From an uncultured Peptostreptococcaceae bacterium (GTDB lineage Bacteria; Bacillota; Clostridia; Tissierellales; Peptoniphilaceae), in NCBI GenBank assembly GCA_945910665.1, contig CAMDZK010000093.1, positions 1 to 5,493 on the forward strand: DNA of 5,493 nt, read 5' to 3'. The notes under the pieces are model-generated. The model saw only the letters and a program-made list of their open reading frames with translations. It was not told the DNA's origin and did not search any database. Each line of letters opens with the position of its first letter. Positions within the stretch are counted from its first letter, which is position 1. Shown here one piece after another: positions 1 through 5,493 of the stretch. Made by a program: the position numbers and the translations under genes.

Positions 1-628
1 TAGGGAATATAAAAACTCCAACAAAACGCGTAAACAAACTTCCTAAGTAACCAGATACAGAACCGGCAAAATTAAAAATCATATCCTGTAGATTCACAAG
101 AATTTCGCTTAATGCTGCATTGACTCGATTGGCCATTTCATTAATGGAAATGTAGTCCCCCATTTGCATATCCACAAAGTCGACAATGGAATTGATTCCC
201 CTTGTGAGAAGAGTTGGCAATGCACGGATAAAGTTTGTCGTCTCTCGAACGGTACGTGGTAGCACTAGGATAAACAAAATGGCGAGTACCGCGACAATCA
301 TCGCATAAATGATGAGGATGGCAAGCGTTCGCTTGACGCCTTTTCTTTCCAGTCGTTGTACGAGAGGATTGAGAATGTACGCCATTACAGCCGCCAAAAC
401 AATCGCAAACAACACACTTCGTATAACCGGATTATTTCTTACGAGCACAATAAAGCCAATCGCGAGAAAGATCCCTAAAAGAACTTTCAAAATTCTGTCC
501 TTTTGGAGGTGAATGCGTTTGGATGGCCCTACGTGTTGATTTCCAATGTGAATCAAATAATAGGTCGCAAATCCCATCAGCAAAATTAAAGTAAAGAGTA
601 AAACGTTTAGTAAAAATGATTGATTCAT
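1..628 (-). CDS. AI-2E family transporter (PF01594 type permease), N-terminal part
   Basis: This is the first 209 residues of a polytopic inner-membrane protein; the C-terminal part lies beyond the left edge. Translation from the ATG at 628-626 gives hydrophobic segments at about residues 5-27, 47-64, 71-89 and 100-124. The stretch AYILNPLVQRLERKGVKR (83-100), followed by a long membrane helix and LPRTVRET (123-130), is the family signature. A typical member has about 350 residues. Family members are named after autoinducer-2 export, but many act as ion or antiporter-type permeases, so the substrate cannot be inferred. The first membrane segment plus a roughly 20-residue basic linker (28-47) is longer than the usual N-terminus. 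The start is supported by GGAGG at 638-634, 5 nt upstream. An intrinsic terminator (679-651) lies just before the gene, and I see no promoter of its own between the two. In Bacillus-type genomes the homologue precedes alaS, which may lie off the left edge. Confidence 0.88.
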   Translation of the reverse strand, partial: MNQSFLLNVLLFTLILLMGFATYYLIHIGNQHVGPSKRIHLQKDRILKVLLGIFLAIGFIVLVRNNPVIRSVLFAIVLAAVMAYILNPLVQRLERKGVKRTLAILIIYAMIVAVLAILFILVLPRTVRETTNFIRALPTLLTRGINSIVDFVDMQMGDYISINEMANRVNAALSEILVNLQDMIFNFAGSVSGYLGSLFTRFVGVFIFP

Positions 629-650
629 TGTGTCCTCCGTTTTCTCAAAT

Positions 651-679
651 AAAAAAAGATAGGCATTGAATGGCCTATC
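651..679 (-). terminator. Intrinsic terminator after the structured RNA, before the AI-2E gene
   Basis: Read on the minus strand, GATAGGC (679-673) pairs perfectly with GCCTATC (664-658) around an 8-nt loop and is followed directly by seven T residues (657-651). This is a standard Rho-independent terminator. It ends the RNA that starts near 862 and also any readthrough from the isc operon. It stands only 22 nt before the AI-2E start codon, so it could also serve as an attenuator for that gene. Confidence 0.85.
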
Positions 680-862
680 CTCAGCGTCTACACAATCGTT
701 AATCGAATAAGAGGTCAGCAGGAGCTTCCTTCCGAGGCCATATCCTGATGTGTAATTTTTTCTAACACAGTGCGTAGCATCCTACCTCGGCCGCCAGCGT
801 GCCGAGGTAGGAACTCCTGCGACTGAATGTGTCATACTTCTGAGTTAAGCATACAAGAACCT
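651..862 (-). ncRNA. Structured non-coding RNA, 6S-RNA-like architecture
   Basis: No plausible reading frame fills this gap, but it has a good promoter (897-869), a predicted start near 862 and a terminator at 679-651, giving an RNA of about 212 nt. Visible pairings on the minus strand are: a perfect 11-bp hairpin, CCTACCTCGGC (811-801) with GCCGAGGTAGG (791-781); a long-range arm, GTCGCAGGAG (823-814) with CTCCTGCTGAC (724-714), one bulged base; and closing pairs ACACA (832-828) with TGTGT (694-690) and CTCAG (844-840) with CTGAG (684-680). Between closing stem and arm lies an asymmetric open region with 4 nt on one side and 19 nt on the other. The longer side can form a small TCG/CGA hairpin (706-696). 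A closing stem, central bubble with a small 3' hairpin and long terminal arm at about 200 nt is the 6S RNA plan. In Bacillus 6S-1 RNA lies not far from cymR-iscS, which fits. I did not recognise a diagnostic 6S sequence, so the family is inferred. A leader RNA for the AI-2E gene is the main alternative. Confidence 0.55.
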
Positions 863-868
863 ATCTTA

Positions 869-897
869 ATTTTATACGATTTTGAGTTGGTTATCAA
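869..897 (-). promoter_or_regulatory. Sigma-A-type promoter for the structured RNA
   Basis: On the minus strand there is TTGATA (897-892), a 17-bp spacer and TAAAAT (874-869). This matches the housekeeping consensus at 5 of 6 positions in each hexamer with ideal spacing, and predicts initiation at about A862 or G861. The -35 box overlaps the iscU stop codon (TGA at 896-894, followed by an in-frame TAA). The promoter therefore sits exactly at the end of the isc operon and serves what lies downstream. Confidence 0.65.
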
Positions 898-1340
898 TCC
901 TCGTCGTGACCGTGATCTTCGTCATCGTGTGGATCATAATCGGGATCGAAATCTTCTAAGCCAGCAATTTTGATTCCGCTTCTTTGTTGATAATCGTAAA
1001 GGGCGGATTTGATTGCTTGTTCTGCTAAGACGGAACAGTGCATTTTTACCGGTGGAAGACCATCGAGGTTATCTGCTACTTGTTTATTCGTCAATTCCAT
1101 CGCTTCTTGAATGGATTTTCCTTTGATGAGTTCCGTTGCCATGGAAGAAGACGCAATGGCAGATCCACAACCAAAGGTTCTAAATTTTACATCTTTGATA
1201 ATCCCATCTTCGATATCCAAATACATTTTCATAATATCGCCGCAGCGTGGGTTTCCAACTTCACCAACGCCACTGGCATTTTCAATTTCTCCGACATTTC
1301 TAGGATTGATGAAATGATCCATTACTTTTTCAGAATACAT
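894..1340 (-). CDS. iscU: Iron-sulfur cluster assembly scaffold protein IscU
   Basis: This 148-residue cytosolic scaffold is where IscS-derived sulfur and iron are assembled into a [2Fe-2S] cluster before transfer to target proteins. The three cluster-binding cysteines are in their usual contexts: C33 in NPRCGD with D35 beside it, C58 in FGCGSAIASSS, and C102 in MHCS preceded by H101. LPPVK at 95-99 matches the motif that in E. coli IscU is bound by the HscA chaperone, although no hscA or hscB is seen here. The N-terminus MYSEKVMDHFINPRNVG is typical. The protein has only the IscU domain and lacks the C-terminal Fe-S and thioredoxin-like parts of full NifU. An unusual tail (129-148) holds 12 acidic residues and three histidines in its last 20 positions. 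The ATG follows the iscS TAA stop with no gap, and an AGGT-type site lies within the end of iscS, so translation is probably coupled. Confidence 0.95.
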   Translation of the reverse strand: MYSEKVMDHFINPRNVGEIENASGVGEVGNPRCGDIMKMYLDIEDGIIKDVKFRTFGCGSAIASSSMATELIKGKSIQEAMELTNKQVADNLDGLPPVKMHCSVLAEQAIKSALYDYQQRSGIKIAGLEDFDPDYDPHDDEDHGHDED

Positions 1341-2513
1341 TTATTTACCTACCTTTTCATATAAGGGCGACATTTGACGCAAGCGGTCAACGATAATCGC
1401 CAATTTCTCTACAACATAGTCGATTTCTGCCTTTGTCGTCTCTTCTGAAAGGGAAAGACGCAAGGAACCGTGGGCAATTTCATGAGGTAATCCAATCGCT
1501 AACAGTACATGGGATGGATCTAATGACCCCGACGTACAAGCTGAACCTGATGACCCTGCAATGCCTTCCATGTCGAGCATGAGCAAGAGAGACTCACCTT
1601 CGATAAACTCGAAACAGACACTGAGGTTGTTCGCAAGACGATCGGTTGGATGTCCATTAAAACGAATATGTGGAATTTCTGCCTCAATTTTTTCACGCAA
1701 GTAATCGCGTACTTCTCTGATTTTGTCTAACCGTTCTTCTCGATTGGTATACGCTTTCTCAATCGCTTTCGCAAGGCCTACGATAAAGGCCACATTTTCT
1801 GTGCCTGCGCGTTTATTCCGTTCTTGTGCCCCTCCGTGAATATAAGCTGGAAGTTTAATTCCCTGACGCAAGTAGAGCATACCTATTCCCTTGGGCCCAT
1901 GAATTTTATGTCCACTGAGAGAGAAGGCATCTACGCCTAATTCTTGTACATTGATTTCCTGATCGCCAATGGCTTGCACGGCGTCCGTATGGAAGAAGAT
2001 CTCTTTTTCATGAGCTACTTCTGCGAGTTCACGAATCGGTTGAATCGTTCCAATTTCGTTATTGGCAAACATAATGGATGCCAAAATGGTATCCGGACGA
2101 ATCGCTTCTCTAAAATCATCCACAGAAACTCTACCGTATTCATCCACGTCTAAGTAGGTGACTTCATATCCATTTTTTTCTAACCATGCACAGGAATGAA
2201 GAACTGCATGGTGTTCAATTTTAGATGTGATAATATGGTTTCCTTTGGTACGATTCGCAAGAGCATAAGAAATAATAGCCCAGTTATCCGATTCGGTACC
2301 ACAAGAAGTAAAATAAATTTCTTTTGGTTTTGCGTGAAAAATCTCTGCGACTTTAGCACGCGCTTCTTCGATGGCGGCTTTTGCACGGGACCCGATTTGA
2401 TAGATGCTAGAAGGGTTTCCATACTCTTCTTTCCAATAGGGAAGCATTACTTCTAATACATCTGGATCCACTTTGGTTGTCGCTGCATTATCTAAATATA
2501 CGGTGCGCTTCAT
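1341..2513 (-). CDS. iscS: Cysteine desulfurase IscS/NifS (class V aminotransferase fold, PLP-dependent)
   Basis: This 390-residue enzyme converts L-cysteine to alanine and carries the sulfur as a persulfide, feeding IscU and probably tRNA thiolation. Visible landmarks are the N-terminal YLDNAATTK (6-14), H101 in EHHAVLHS (the residue stacking on PLP), D177 in HTDAVQ, the PLP-binding lysine K203 in SGHKIHGPKG, RAGTEN (235-240), and the catalytic loop SSGSACTSGS with C326. The long mobile loop and the SSGSACTS context place it in group I (IscS/NifS) rather than SufS, and its length is normal. The start is supported by GGAGG at 2523-2519, which shares one base with the stop codon of the upstream regulator and lies 5 nt before the ATG. 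It is the middle gene of the iscR-iscS-iscU operon. Pairing with a dedicated IscU suggests that general Fe-S assembly is its main task. Confidence 0.96.
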   Translation of the reverse strand: MKRTVYLDNAATTKVDPDVLEVMLPYWKEEYGNPSSIYQIGSRAKAAIEEARAKVAEIFHAKPKEIYFTSCGTESDNWAIISYALANRTKGNHIITSKIEHHAVLHSCAWLEKNGYEVTYLDVDEYGRVSVDDFREAIRPDTILASIMFANNEIGTIQPIRELAEVAHEKEIFFHTDAVQAIGDQEINVQELGVDAFSLSGHKIHGPKGIGMLYLRQGIKLPAYIHGGAQERNKRAGTENVAFIVGLAKAIEKAYTNREERLDKIREVRDYLREKIEAEIPHIRFNGHPTDRLANNLSVCFEFIEGESLLLMLDMEGIAGSSGSACTSGSLDPSHVLLAIGLPHEIAHGSLRLSLSEETTKAEIDYVVEKLAIIVDRLRQMSPLYEKVGK

Positions 2514-2522
2514 TGGTTCCTC

Positions 2523-2942
2523 CTACACGTTTCCTTCGATCATATCAGCAAGTGTCGTTTGATCGACCACTCCACTGATTTCTGTATTTATCTTTTCCCA
2601 CAACGCAAACGTTGGACAATCATCTGCACGTTCACACACTGAATCTTCCGATTCATTGCAGTCTTTGCAGTCGACAATGCGCAAGTCACCTTCTAAACTG
2701 CGGAGTATTTCTCCGACATAGATTTCCGATGCGGGTTTCGCGAGCGCGTAGCCCCCTTGAGCGCCTCGCGTACTTAACACGAGTCCGTCCAAACGGAGTT
2801 TACGCATAATCTGCTCTAAGTAATGAAGAGAGATATCTTGGGCTAGAGCAATTTCAGACAGAGGTACAGGTCCTTTATTACTTTTTTCTGCCAGTTGATG
2901 CATCGCTCGGAGTCCATACCGTCCTCTGGTCGATAATTTCAT
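2523..2942 (-). CDS. iscR: Rrf2-family transcriptional regulator, IscR-type
   Basis: This 139-residue winged-helix DNA-binding regulator is the first gene of the isc operon. MKLSTRGRYGLRAM (1-14) and the recognition region ISLHYLEQIMRKLRLDGLV (37-55), followed by the wing STRGAQGGYALAKP (57-70), are classic Rrf2 features. Glu43 aligns with E. coli IscR Glu43, a residue known to affect discrimination between binding motifs. Four cysteines, C92, C95, C103 and C109, lie where IscR binds its [2Fe-2S] cluster, which argues against cysteine-free CymR-type function. The position of E. coli His107 is occupied by Phe112. I chose the ATG at 2942, with GAGG at 2954-2951, over an in-frame TTG at 2975. 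That TTG would place translation inside the -10 box and before the predicted start of transcription, and it would add 11 residues absent from the family. The operator-like palindrome over its promoter suggests autoregulation. Confidence 0.9.
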   Translation of the reverse strand: MKLSTRGRYGLRAMHQLAEKSNKGPVPLSEIALAQDISLHYLEQIMRKLRLDGLVLSTRGAQGGYALAKPASEIYVGEILRSLEGDLRIVDCKDCNESEDSVCERADDCPTFALWEKINTEISGVVDQTTLADMIEGNV

Positions 2943-2966
2943 GCCTTTCGCCTCACTTTCAATACC

Positions 2967-2995
2967 AGTGTACAATACCCTACTATTCTTGTCAA
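2967..2995 (-). promoter_or_regulatory. Sigma-A promoter of the iscR-iscS-iscU operon
   Basis: On the minus strand a perfect TTGACA (2995-2990), a 17-bp spacer and TACACT (2972-2967) form a strong promoter, with a predicted start near G2960. This leaves a short leader of about 18 nt before the iscR ATG. It lies directly after the terminator of the upstream leuS-degV unit, so the isc operon is transcribed independently. Confidence 0.8.
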
Positions 2996-2999
2996 GTAT
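2975..2999. promoter_or_regulatory. Candidate IscR operator (type 1-like palindrome)
   Basis: A 25-bp imperfect palindrome begins ATACCCTACTA and ends TTGTCAAGTAT on the plus strand. Compared by eye with the published E. coli IscR type 1 consensus as I remember it (an ATA..GACT half facing an AGTC..TAT half), 22 of 25 positions agree. The mismatches are at 2981, 2988 and 2990. Seven of the twelve symmetric position pairs are complementary. The site covers the whole -35 box and most of the spacer of the isc promoter, so a bound protein would block RNA polymerase. This fits negative autoregulation by the Rrf2/IscR protein encoded just downstream. Confidence 0.6.
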
Positions 3000-3035
3000 A
3001 AAAAGAGCCCATTTGAGAATTCAAATGAGCTCTTT
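2998..3035 (-). terminator. Intrinsic terminator of the leuS-degV unit
   Basis: On the minus strand, arm 3035-3021 (AAAGAGCTCATTTGA) pairs with arm 3016-3002 (TCAAATGGGCTCTTT) over 15 positions around a 4-nt loop, and is followed by further T residues (TTAT at 3001-2998). The one non-Watson-Crick position is a G.U wobble (3009/3028) when read on the minus strand but a C.A mismatch on the plus strand. This supports minus-strand use, although the plus-strand side is also T-rich (3033-3043). It separates degV from the isc promoter. Confidence 0.85.
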
Positions 3036-3078
3036 CTTCTTCTACCCGAACCCTTCGTAAATAAACAAGTTTTCAGGT

Positions 3079-3909
3079 TTATTTCACACCATTGTAGGCA
3101 ATGCCCACGGTACCCGGTCCTACATGACACCCAATGACAGGGCCCAGTTCCCATAAGGCTACATCTGCCTCAGGAAATTGTGTGCGGATCTCTTGGGCAA
3201 TTTCTTCCGCCAAATCCCTCGCTAGAATATGATGGACGCGAACCCATGTGGCGTCTTTTGGAATATCCGCAATGGATTTTTCAATGGCTTTTTTCATTCC
3301 CCGTACTTTATCTTTCATCTCCAGTTTCCCTTCGACAAAAGTAATGATGGGTTTAATTCCTAAAAAACCACCTACTGCAGCGACGGAGCCGGAGATTCTA
3401 CCACCCCGTTTTAAATACTCTAAATTGTCAACGAGTAAATTCATGGATAGCTGCGGTATTTCATCGTAAATTGCCTCTACAATTTCTTTGGCTGGCTTTC
3501 CTTCGTCACGCAGCTGGACGGCGATTTCAATTAATCGCGCTTCCATGGCTGCTGCCAATGTGGAGTCAATCACGTAAATACGGTCCTCTGCACTTTCTTT
3601 TTTCGCTAAGAGAGCGGAATTGTACGTTCCACTAATTCCTGAAGAAAGGGTGATACAAATCACTTCATCTTCTGGATTTTTTGTTAATTCATCAAACACA
3701 AGGTAGAAATTTCCCACAGACGGCTGTGAAGTCGTTGGAAACTCGTTGCTTTTTTGAAGACGCTCATAAAAGGCGTCAAACTCTCCAGGGAGAGGTTCTT
3801 TCGTGCTTTCTCCTTCAAAAATATAAGAAAGAGGGACGACGGTTAAATTGTGTTCTTCTACGTATTCTTTCGAAAGATACGCAACAGAATCAATGACAAT
3901 GTGAATCAA
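3079..3909 (-). CDS. DegV family protein (FakB-like fatty-acid-binding protein)
   Basis: This 276-residue cytosolic protein belongs to the DegV fold, whose characterised members bind a fatty acid and present it to the kinase FakA so that exogenous fatty acids enter phospholipid synthesis. Motifs in order are IVIDSVAYLS (4-13, a variant of the usual V.DS.ADL opening), TTSQPS (59-64), TLSSGISGTYNSA (87-99), VIDSTLAAAMEARL (113-126), NLEYLKRGGRIS (162-173), LGIKPII (183-189) and the C-terminal GPVIGCHVGPGTVGI (256-270). The length is normal for the family. The start codon is TTG at 3909-3907. The next in-frame ATG lies more than 100 codons downstream, past essential motifs, while the TTG has GGAGG 7 nt upstream. 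That site overlaps the leuS stop codon, implying co-transcription and probably coupled translation. No fakA is visible, so lipid specificity and kinase partnership are inferred from the family alone. Confidence 0.9.
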   Translation of the reverse strand: MIHIVIDSVAYLSKEYVEEHNLTVVPLSYIFEGESTKEPLPGEFDAFYERLQKSNEFPTTSQPSVGNFYLVFDELTKNPEDEVICITLSSGISGTYNSALLAKKESAEDRIYVIDSTLAAAMEARLIEIAVQLRDEGKPAKEIVEAIYDEIPQLSMNLLVDNLEYLKRGGRISGSVAAVGGFLGIKPIITFVEGKLEMKDKVRGMKKAIEKSIADIPKDATWVRVHHILARDLAEEIAQEIRTQFPEADVALWELGPVIGCHVGPGTVGIAYNGVK

Positions 3910-3916
3910 AAGACTA

Positions 3917-3921
3917 CCTCC
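3917..3921 (-). promoter_or_regulatory. Ribosome binding site deciding the TTG start of degV
   Basis: GGAGG on the minus strand (3921-3917) lies 7 nt before the TTG at 3909 and shares its first G with the leuS TAG stop (3923-3921). A perfect site at ideal spacing, with no ATG nearby in frame, identifies TTG as the initiator. Confidence 0.8.
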
Positions 3922-5493
3922 TATCCTTTTACAATCACATTGTATATTTTACCTGGAACAAAGATTTCTTTCACGATTTCTTTGCCTTCAATGTGTTTAT
4001 AGATTCCTTCGTGTTCTTGGATTTTTGGTAAAACTTCTTCCTGTGTAATATCAACAGGCACTTCAATGGTGCCTCGCATTTTTCCATTCACTTGGATCGG
4101 AAGTTGAATCGACTCGTCGATTGTCGCCGCTTCGTCAAAGCTTGGCCATGGACGATCGTGGATAAAGCCATCGCCAATCACTTTTTCCCAAAGCTCTTCT
4201 GTAATATGCGGTGCCACTGGATAGAGCAATGTAAGGAAGGTAGCAAAAGCAGGTTTTGTCATCTCTCCTTCGTCATAGGCTGCATTGGTCAGCTCCATCA
4301 ATGCGGCAATACCCGTGTTGAATTTCAGCGTTTCAAAGTCATTGGATACTTTTTTAATCGTCTTATGCACTTGACGATTCAATGCACCGTAATCGTCTCC
4401 ATCCACGACTTTTTCACTAAGTCTCCATACGCGATCTAAGAATCTGCGGCATCCTTTCACGCCATTTTCAGACCAAGGGACCGTTTTTTCAAAATCACCA
4501 ATGAACATTTCGTAGGTACGCATCGTGTCAGCACCATATTCTTCGACGATATCATCTGGGTTGATGACATTTCCACGAGACTTGGACATTTTCTCATTGT
4601 CTTCACCCAAAATCATACCGTGAGACGTTCTCTTTGCATACGGTTCTGCTGTAGGAACTACCCCGATATCATAGAGGAATTTATGCCAAAAACGTGAATA
4701 CAACAGATGCAGTGTTGTATGTTCCATCCCGCCGTTATACCAATCCACGGGCATGAAATGATCAAGTGCTTCTTTTGATGCCAAAGCTTCATCGTTATGA
4801 GGGTCTGTGTAACGAAGGAAATACCAAGAAGACCCTGCCCATTGAGGCATAGTATCCGTTTCTCGCTTTGCTGGTCCGCCACAGCTTGGGCAGGTGGTGT
4901 TCACCCAATCGGTAATTTTCGCTAAGGGAGATTCGCCCGTGTCTGTGGTTTCATACTCTTTGAGTGGTGGAAGAGTCAGTGGTAGTTCTTCTTCTGGTAC
5001 GGCAACCATTCCGCATGTGTCACAGTGGACAATTGGAATTGGTTCTCCCCAATATCTCTGACGGGAGAAGACCCAGTCTCTCAGTTTGTAGTTCACTTTT
5101 TTCTCGCCAATGCCTTTTTCTGCGAGGACATCGGAGATTTTTTCCTTAGCATCTTGTACGGAAAGTCCGTTCAAATAGCCAGAATTGATGAGCGTTCCTT
5201 CTTCCACATCCGTATAGGCCTCTTTGGAAAGATCGCCTCCTGCGATGACTTCGATAATTGGCATATCAAATTTTTTCGCGAACTCATAGTCCCGTTGGTC
5301 ATGCCCTGGAACAGCCATAATGGCGCCTGTACCATACGTCATGAGCACATAGTCAGAGATCCAAATCGGTATTTCTTGCTCCGTGGCAGGATTGATTGCG
5401 CAAAGTCCATCTAAGAGGACGCCCGTTTTTTCTTTTGAAAGTTCTGTCCGTTCAAATTCGGACTTTTTCATAACCTCATGTTGATACGCATGA
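3921..5493 (-). CDS. leuS: Leucyl-tRNA synthetase, C-terminal part (5' end outside the window)
   Basis: This class I synthetase charges tRNA-Leu with leucine. The frame is open to the right edge; seven further codons precede the Met at 5471, which is internal rather than a start. About 523 residues are seen and, against a usual length of about 800, some 280 are missing, including the HIGH motif and the threonine-rich part of the editing site. Counting from that internal Met, the sequence shows the rest of the CP1 editing domain with [20 protein letters not shown] (46-65), where D58 is the conserved editing aspartate. Next come [20 protein letters not shown] (131-150), a zinc-type domain with CDTC (150-153) and CPSC (194-197), [11 protein letters not shown] (211-221), the catalytic KMSKS loop (294-298), the anticodon-binding helical domain (about 340-450) and the small C-terminal domain with VNGKMRG (461-467). 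It is intact over the visible part and is followed by degV after 11 nt. Confidence 0.97.
   Translation of the reverse strand, partial: HAYQHEVMKKSEFERTELSKEKTGVLLDGLCAINPATEQEIPIWISDYVLMTYGTGAIMAVPGHDQRDYEFAKKFDMPIIEVIAGGDLSKEAYTDVEEGTLINSGYLNGLSVQDAKEKISDVLAEKGIGEKKVNYKLRDWVFSRQRYWGEPIPIVHCDTCGMVAVPEEELPLTLPPLKEYETTDTGESPLAKITDWVNTTCPSCGGPAKRETDTMPQWAGSSWYFLRYTDPHNDEALASKEALDHFMPVDWYNGGMEHTTLHLLYSRFWHKFLYDIGVVPTAEPYAKRTSHGMILGEDNEKMSKSRGNVINPDDIVEEYGADTMRTYEMFIGDFEKTVPWSENGVKGCRRFLDRVWRLSEKVVDGDDYGALNRQVHKTIKKVSNDFETLKFNTGIAALMELTNAAYDEGEMTKPAFATFLTLLYPVAPHITEELWEKVIGDGFIHDRPWPSFDEAATIDESIQLPIQVNGKMRGTIEVPVDITQEEVLPKIQEHEGIYKHIEGKEIVKEIFVPGKIYNVIVKG

Noticed and set aside
724..734. CGGAAGGAAGC on the minus strand, identical to the core of the SRP RNA (4.5S/scRNA) domain IV loop
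   Set aside because: The bases that should precede it to form the conserved helix 8 (an AGGUC-type 5' side) are not present: C51 and U50 equivalents are T and C. The flanking SRP helix is missing, and the following bases are TCC rather than the expected AGC. The match is probably chance within a structured RNA of another kind.
781..811. The 11-bp GC-rich hairpin as a terminator of the isc operon
   Set aside because: It is not followed by a T-run on either strand. It is better explained as a helix within the structured RNA.
640..890. T-box or known metabolite riboswitch upstream of a possible permease-alaS unit
   Set aside because: No AGGGTGG..ACCGCG-type T-box sequence and no recognisable core of the common riboswitch classes could be found by eye. 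The gap is kept as an unassigned structured RNA.
1038..1364. Plus-strand open frames across the window, for example 1038-1364, 4092-4439 and 5025-5414
   Set aside because: They lie antisense to well-supported conserved genes, lack ribosome binding sites and give no recognisable protein. They are shadows of the real minus-strand frames.
2943..2975. An 11-residue N-terminal extension of the Rrf2 regulator starting at a TTG at 2975
   Set aside because: That codon lies inside the promoter -10/spacer region and upstream of the predicted transcription start. The ATG at 2942 has a ribosome binding site and gives the usual family N-terminus.
3921..5471. Reading the Met at 5471 as the start of a short leuS
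   Set aside because: The frame stays open to the right edge, and the residues following the Met align to the interior of the LeuRS editing domain. The gene is truncated by the window edge, not naturally short.
1..5493. CRISPR array, insertion sequence, prophage or tRNA gene
   Set aside because: No regularly spaced repeats, transposase-like frames, terminal inverted repeats or tRNA-like cloverleaf were seen. All protein-coding genes are ordinary core genes in one orientation.

Overview
The window is about 5.5 kb of a low-to-moderate GC bacterial chromosome. Every gene I can support lies on the minus strand, so transcription runs from position 5493 towards position 1. The contents point to a Firmicute, probably an anaerobic Clostridia/Tissierellia-type lineage. 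The reasons are a DegV-family lipid-binding protein, GGAGG ribosome binding sites that often overlap the previous stop codon, U-tailed terminators, and an Rrf2-iscS-iscU cluster followed by an AI-2E-family permease. In many Firmicutes that permease sits just before alaS. The genus cannot be determined from this window.

Layout in the direction of transcription. (1) 5493-3921: the C-terminal two thirds of leucyl-tRNA synthetase (leuS), whose 5' end lies outside the window. (2) 3909-3079: a DegV/FakB-like protein with a TTG start, closely coupled to leuS. (3) About 3035-2998: a strong intrinsic terminator closing the leuS-degV unit. (4) 2999-2967: a near-consensus sigma-A promoter overlapped by a 25-bp imperfect palindrome that matches the E. 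coli IscR type 1 operator at 22 of 25 positions, from my memory of that consensus. (5) 2942-894: a tight three-gene iron-sulfur cluster assembly operon made up of an Rrf2/IscR-type regulator, cysteine desulfurase IscS and scaffold IscU. (6) 897-651: a 265-bp gap between iscU and the next gene. It holds a second good promoter, a highly structured RNA of about 212 nt and an intrinsic terminator, which is best read as a non-coding RNA gene with a 6S-RNA-like shape. (7) 628-1: the N-terminal 209 residues of an AI-2E-family membrane protein that runs off the left edge.

How the parts fit together: IscS supplies persulfide sulfur from cysteine, and IscU builds the [2Fe-2S] cluster on it. IscR probably senses cluster supply and represses the operon through the operator in its own promoter. 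The most interesting stretch is 651-897. The isc operon shows no terminator of its own before the RNA gene, and the permease shows no clear promoter of its own after the RNA terminator. The RNA may therefore be a free-standing ncRNA, a processed isc 3' UTR, or a leader that controls the downstream permease (and perhaps alaS).
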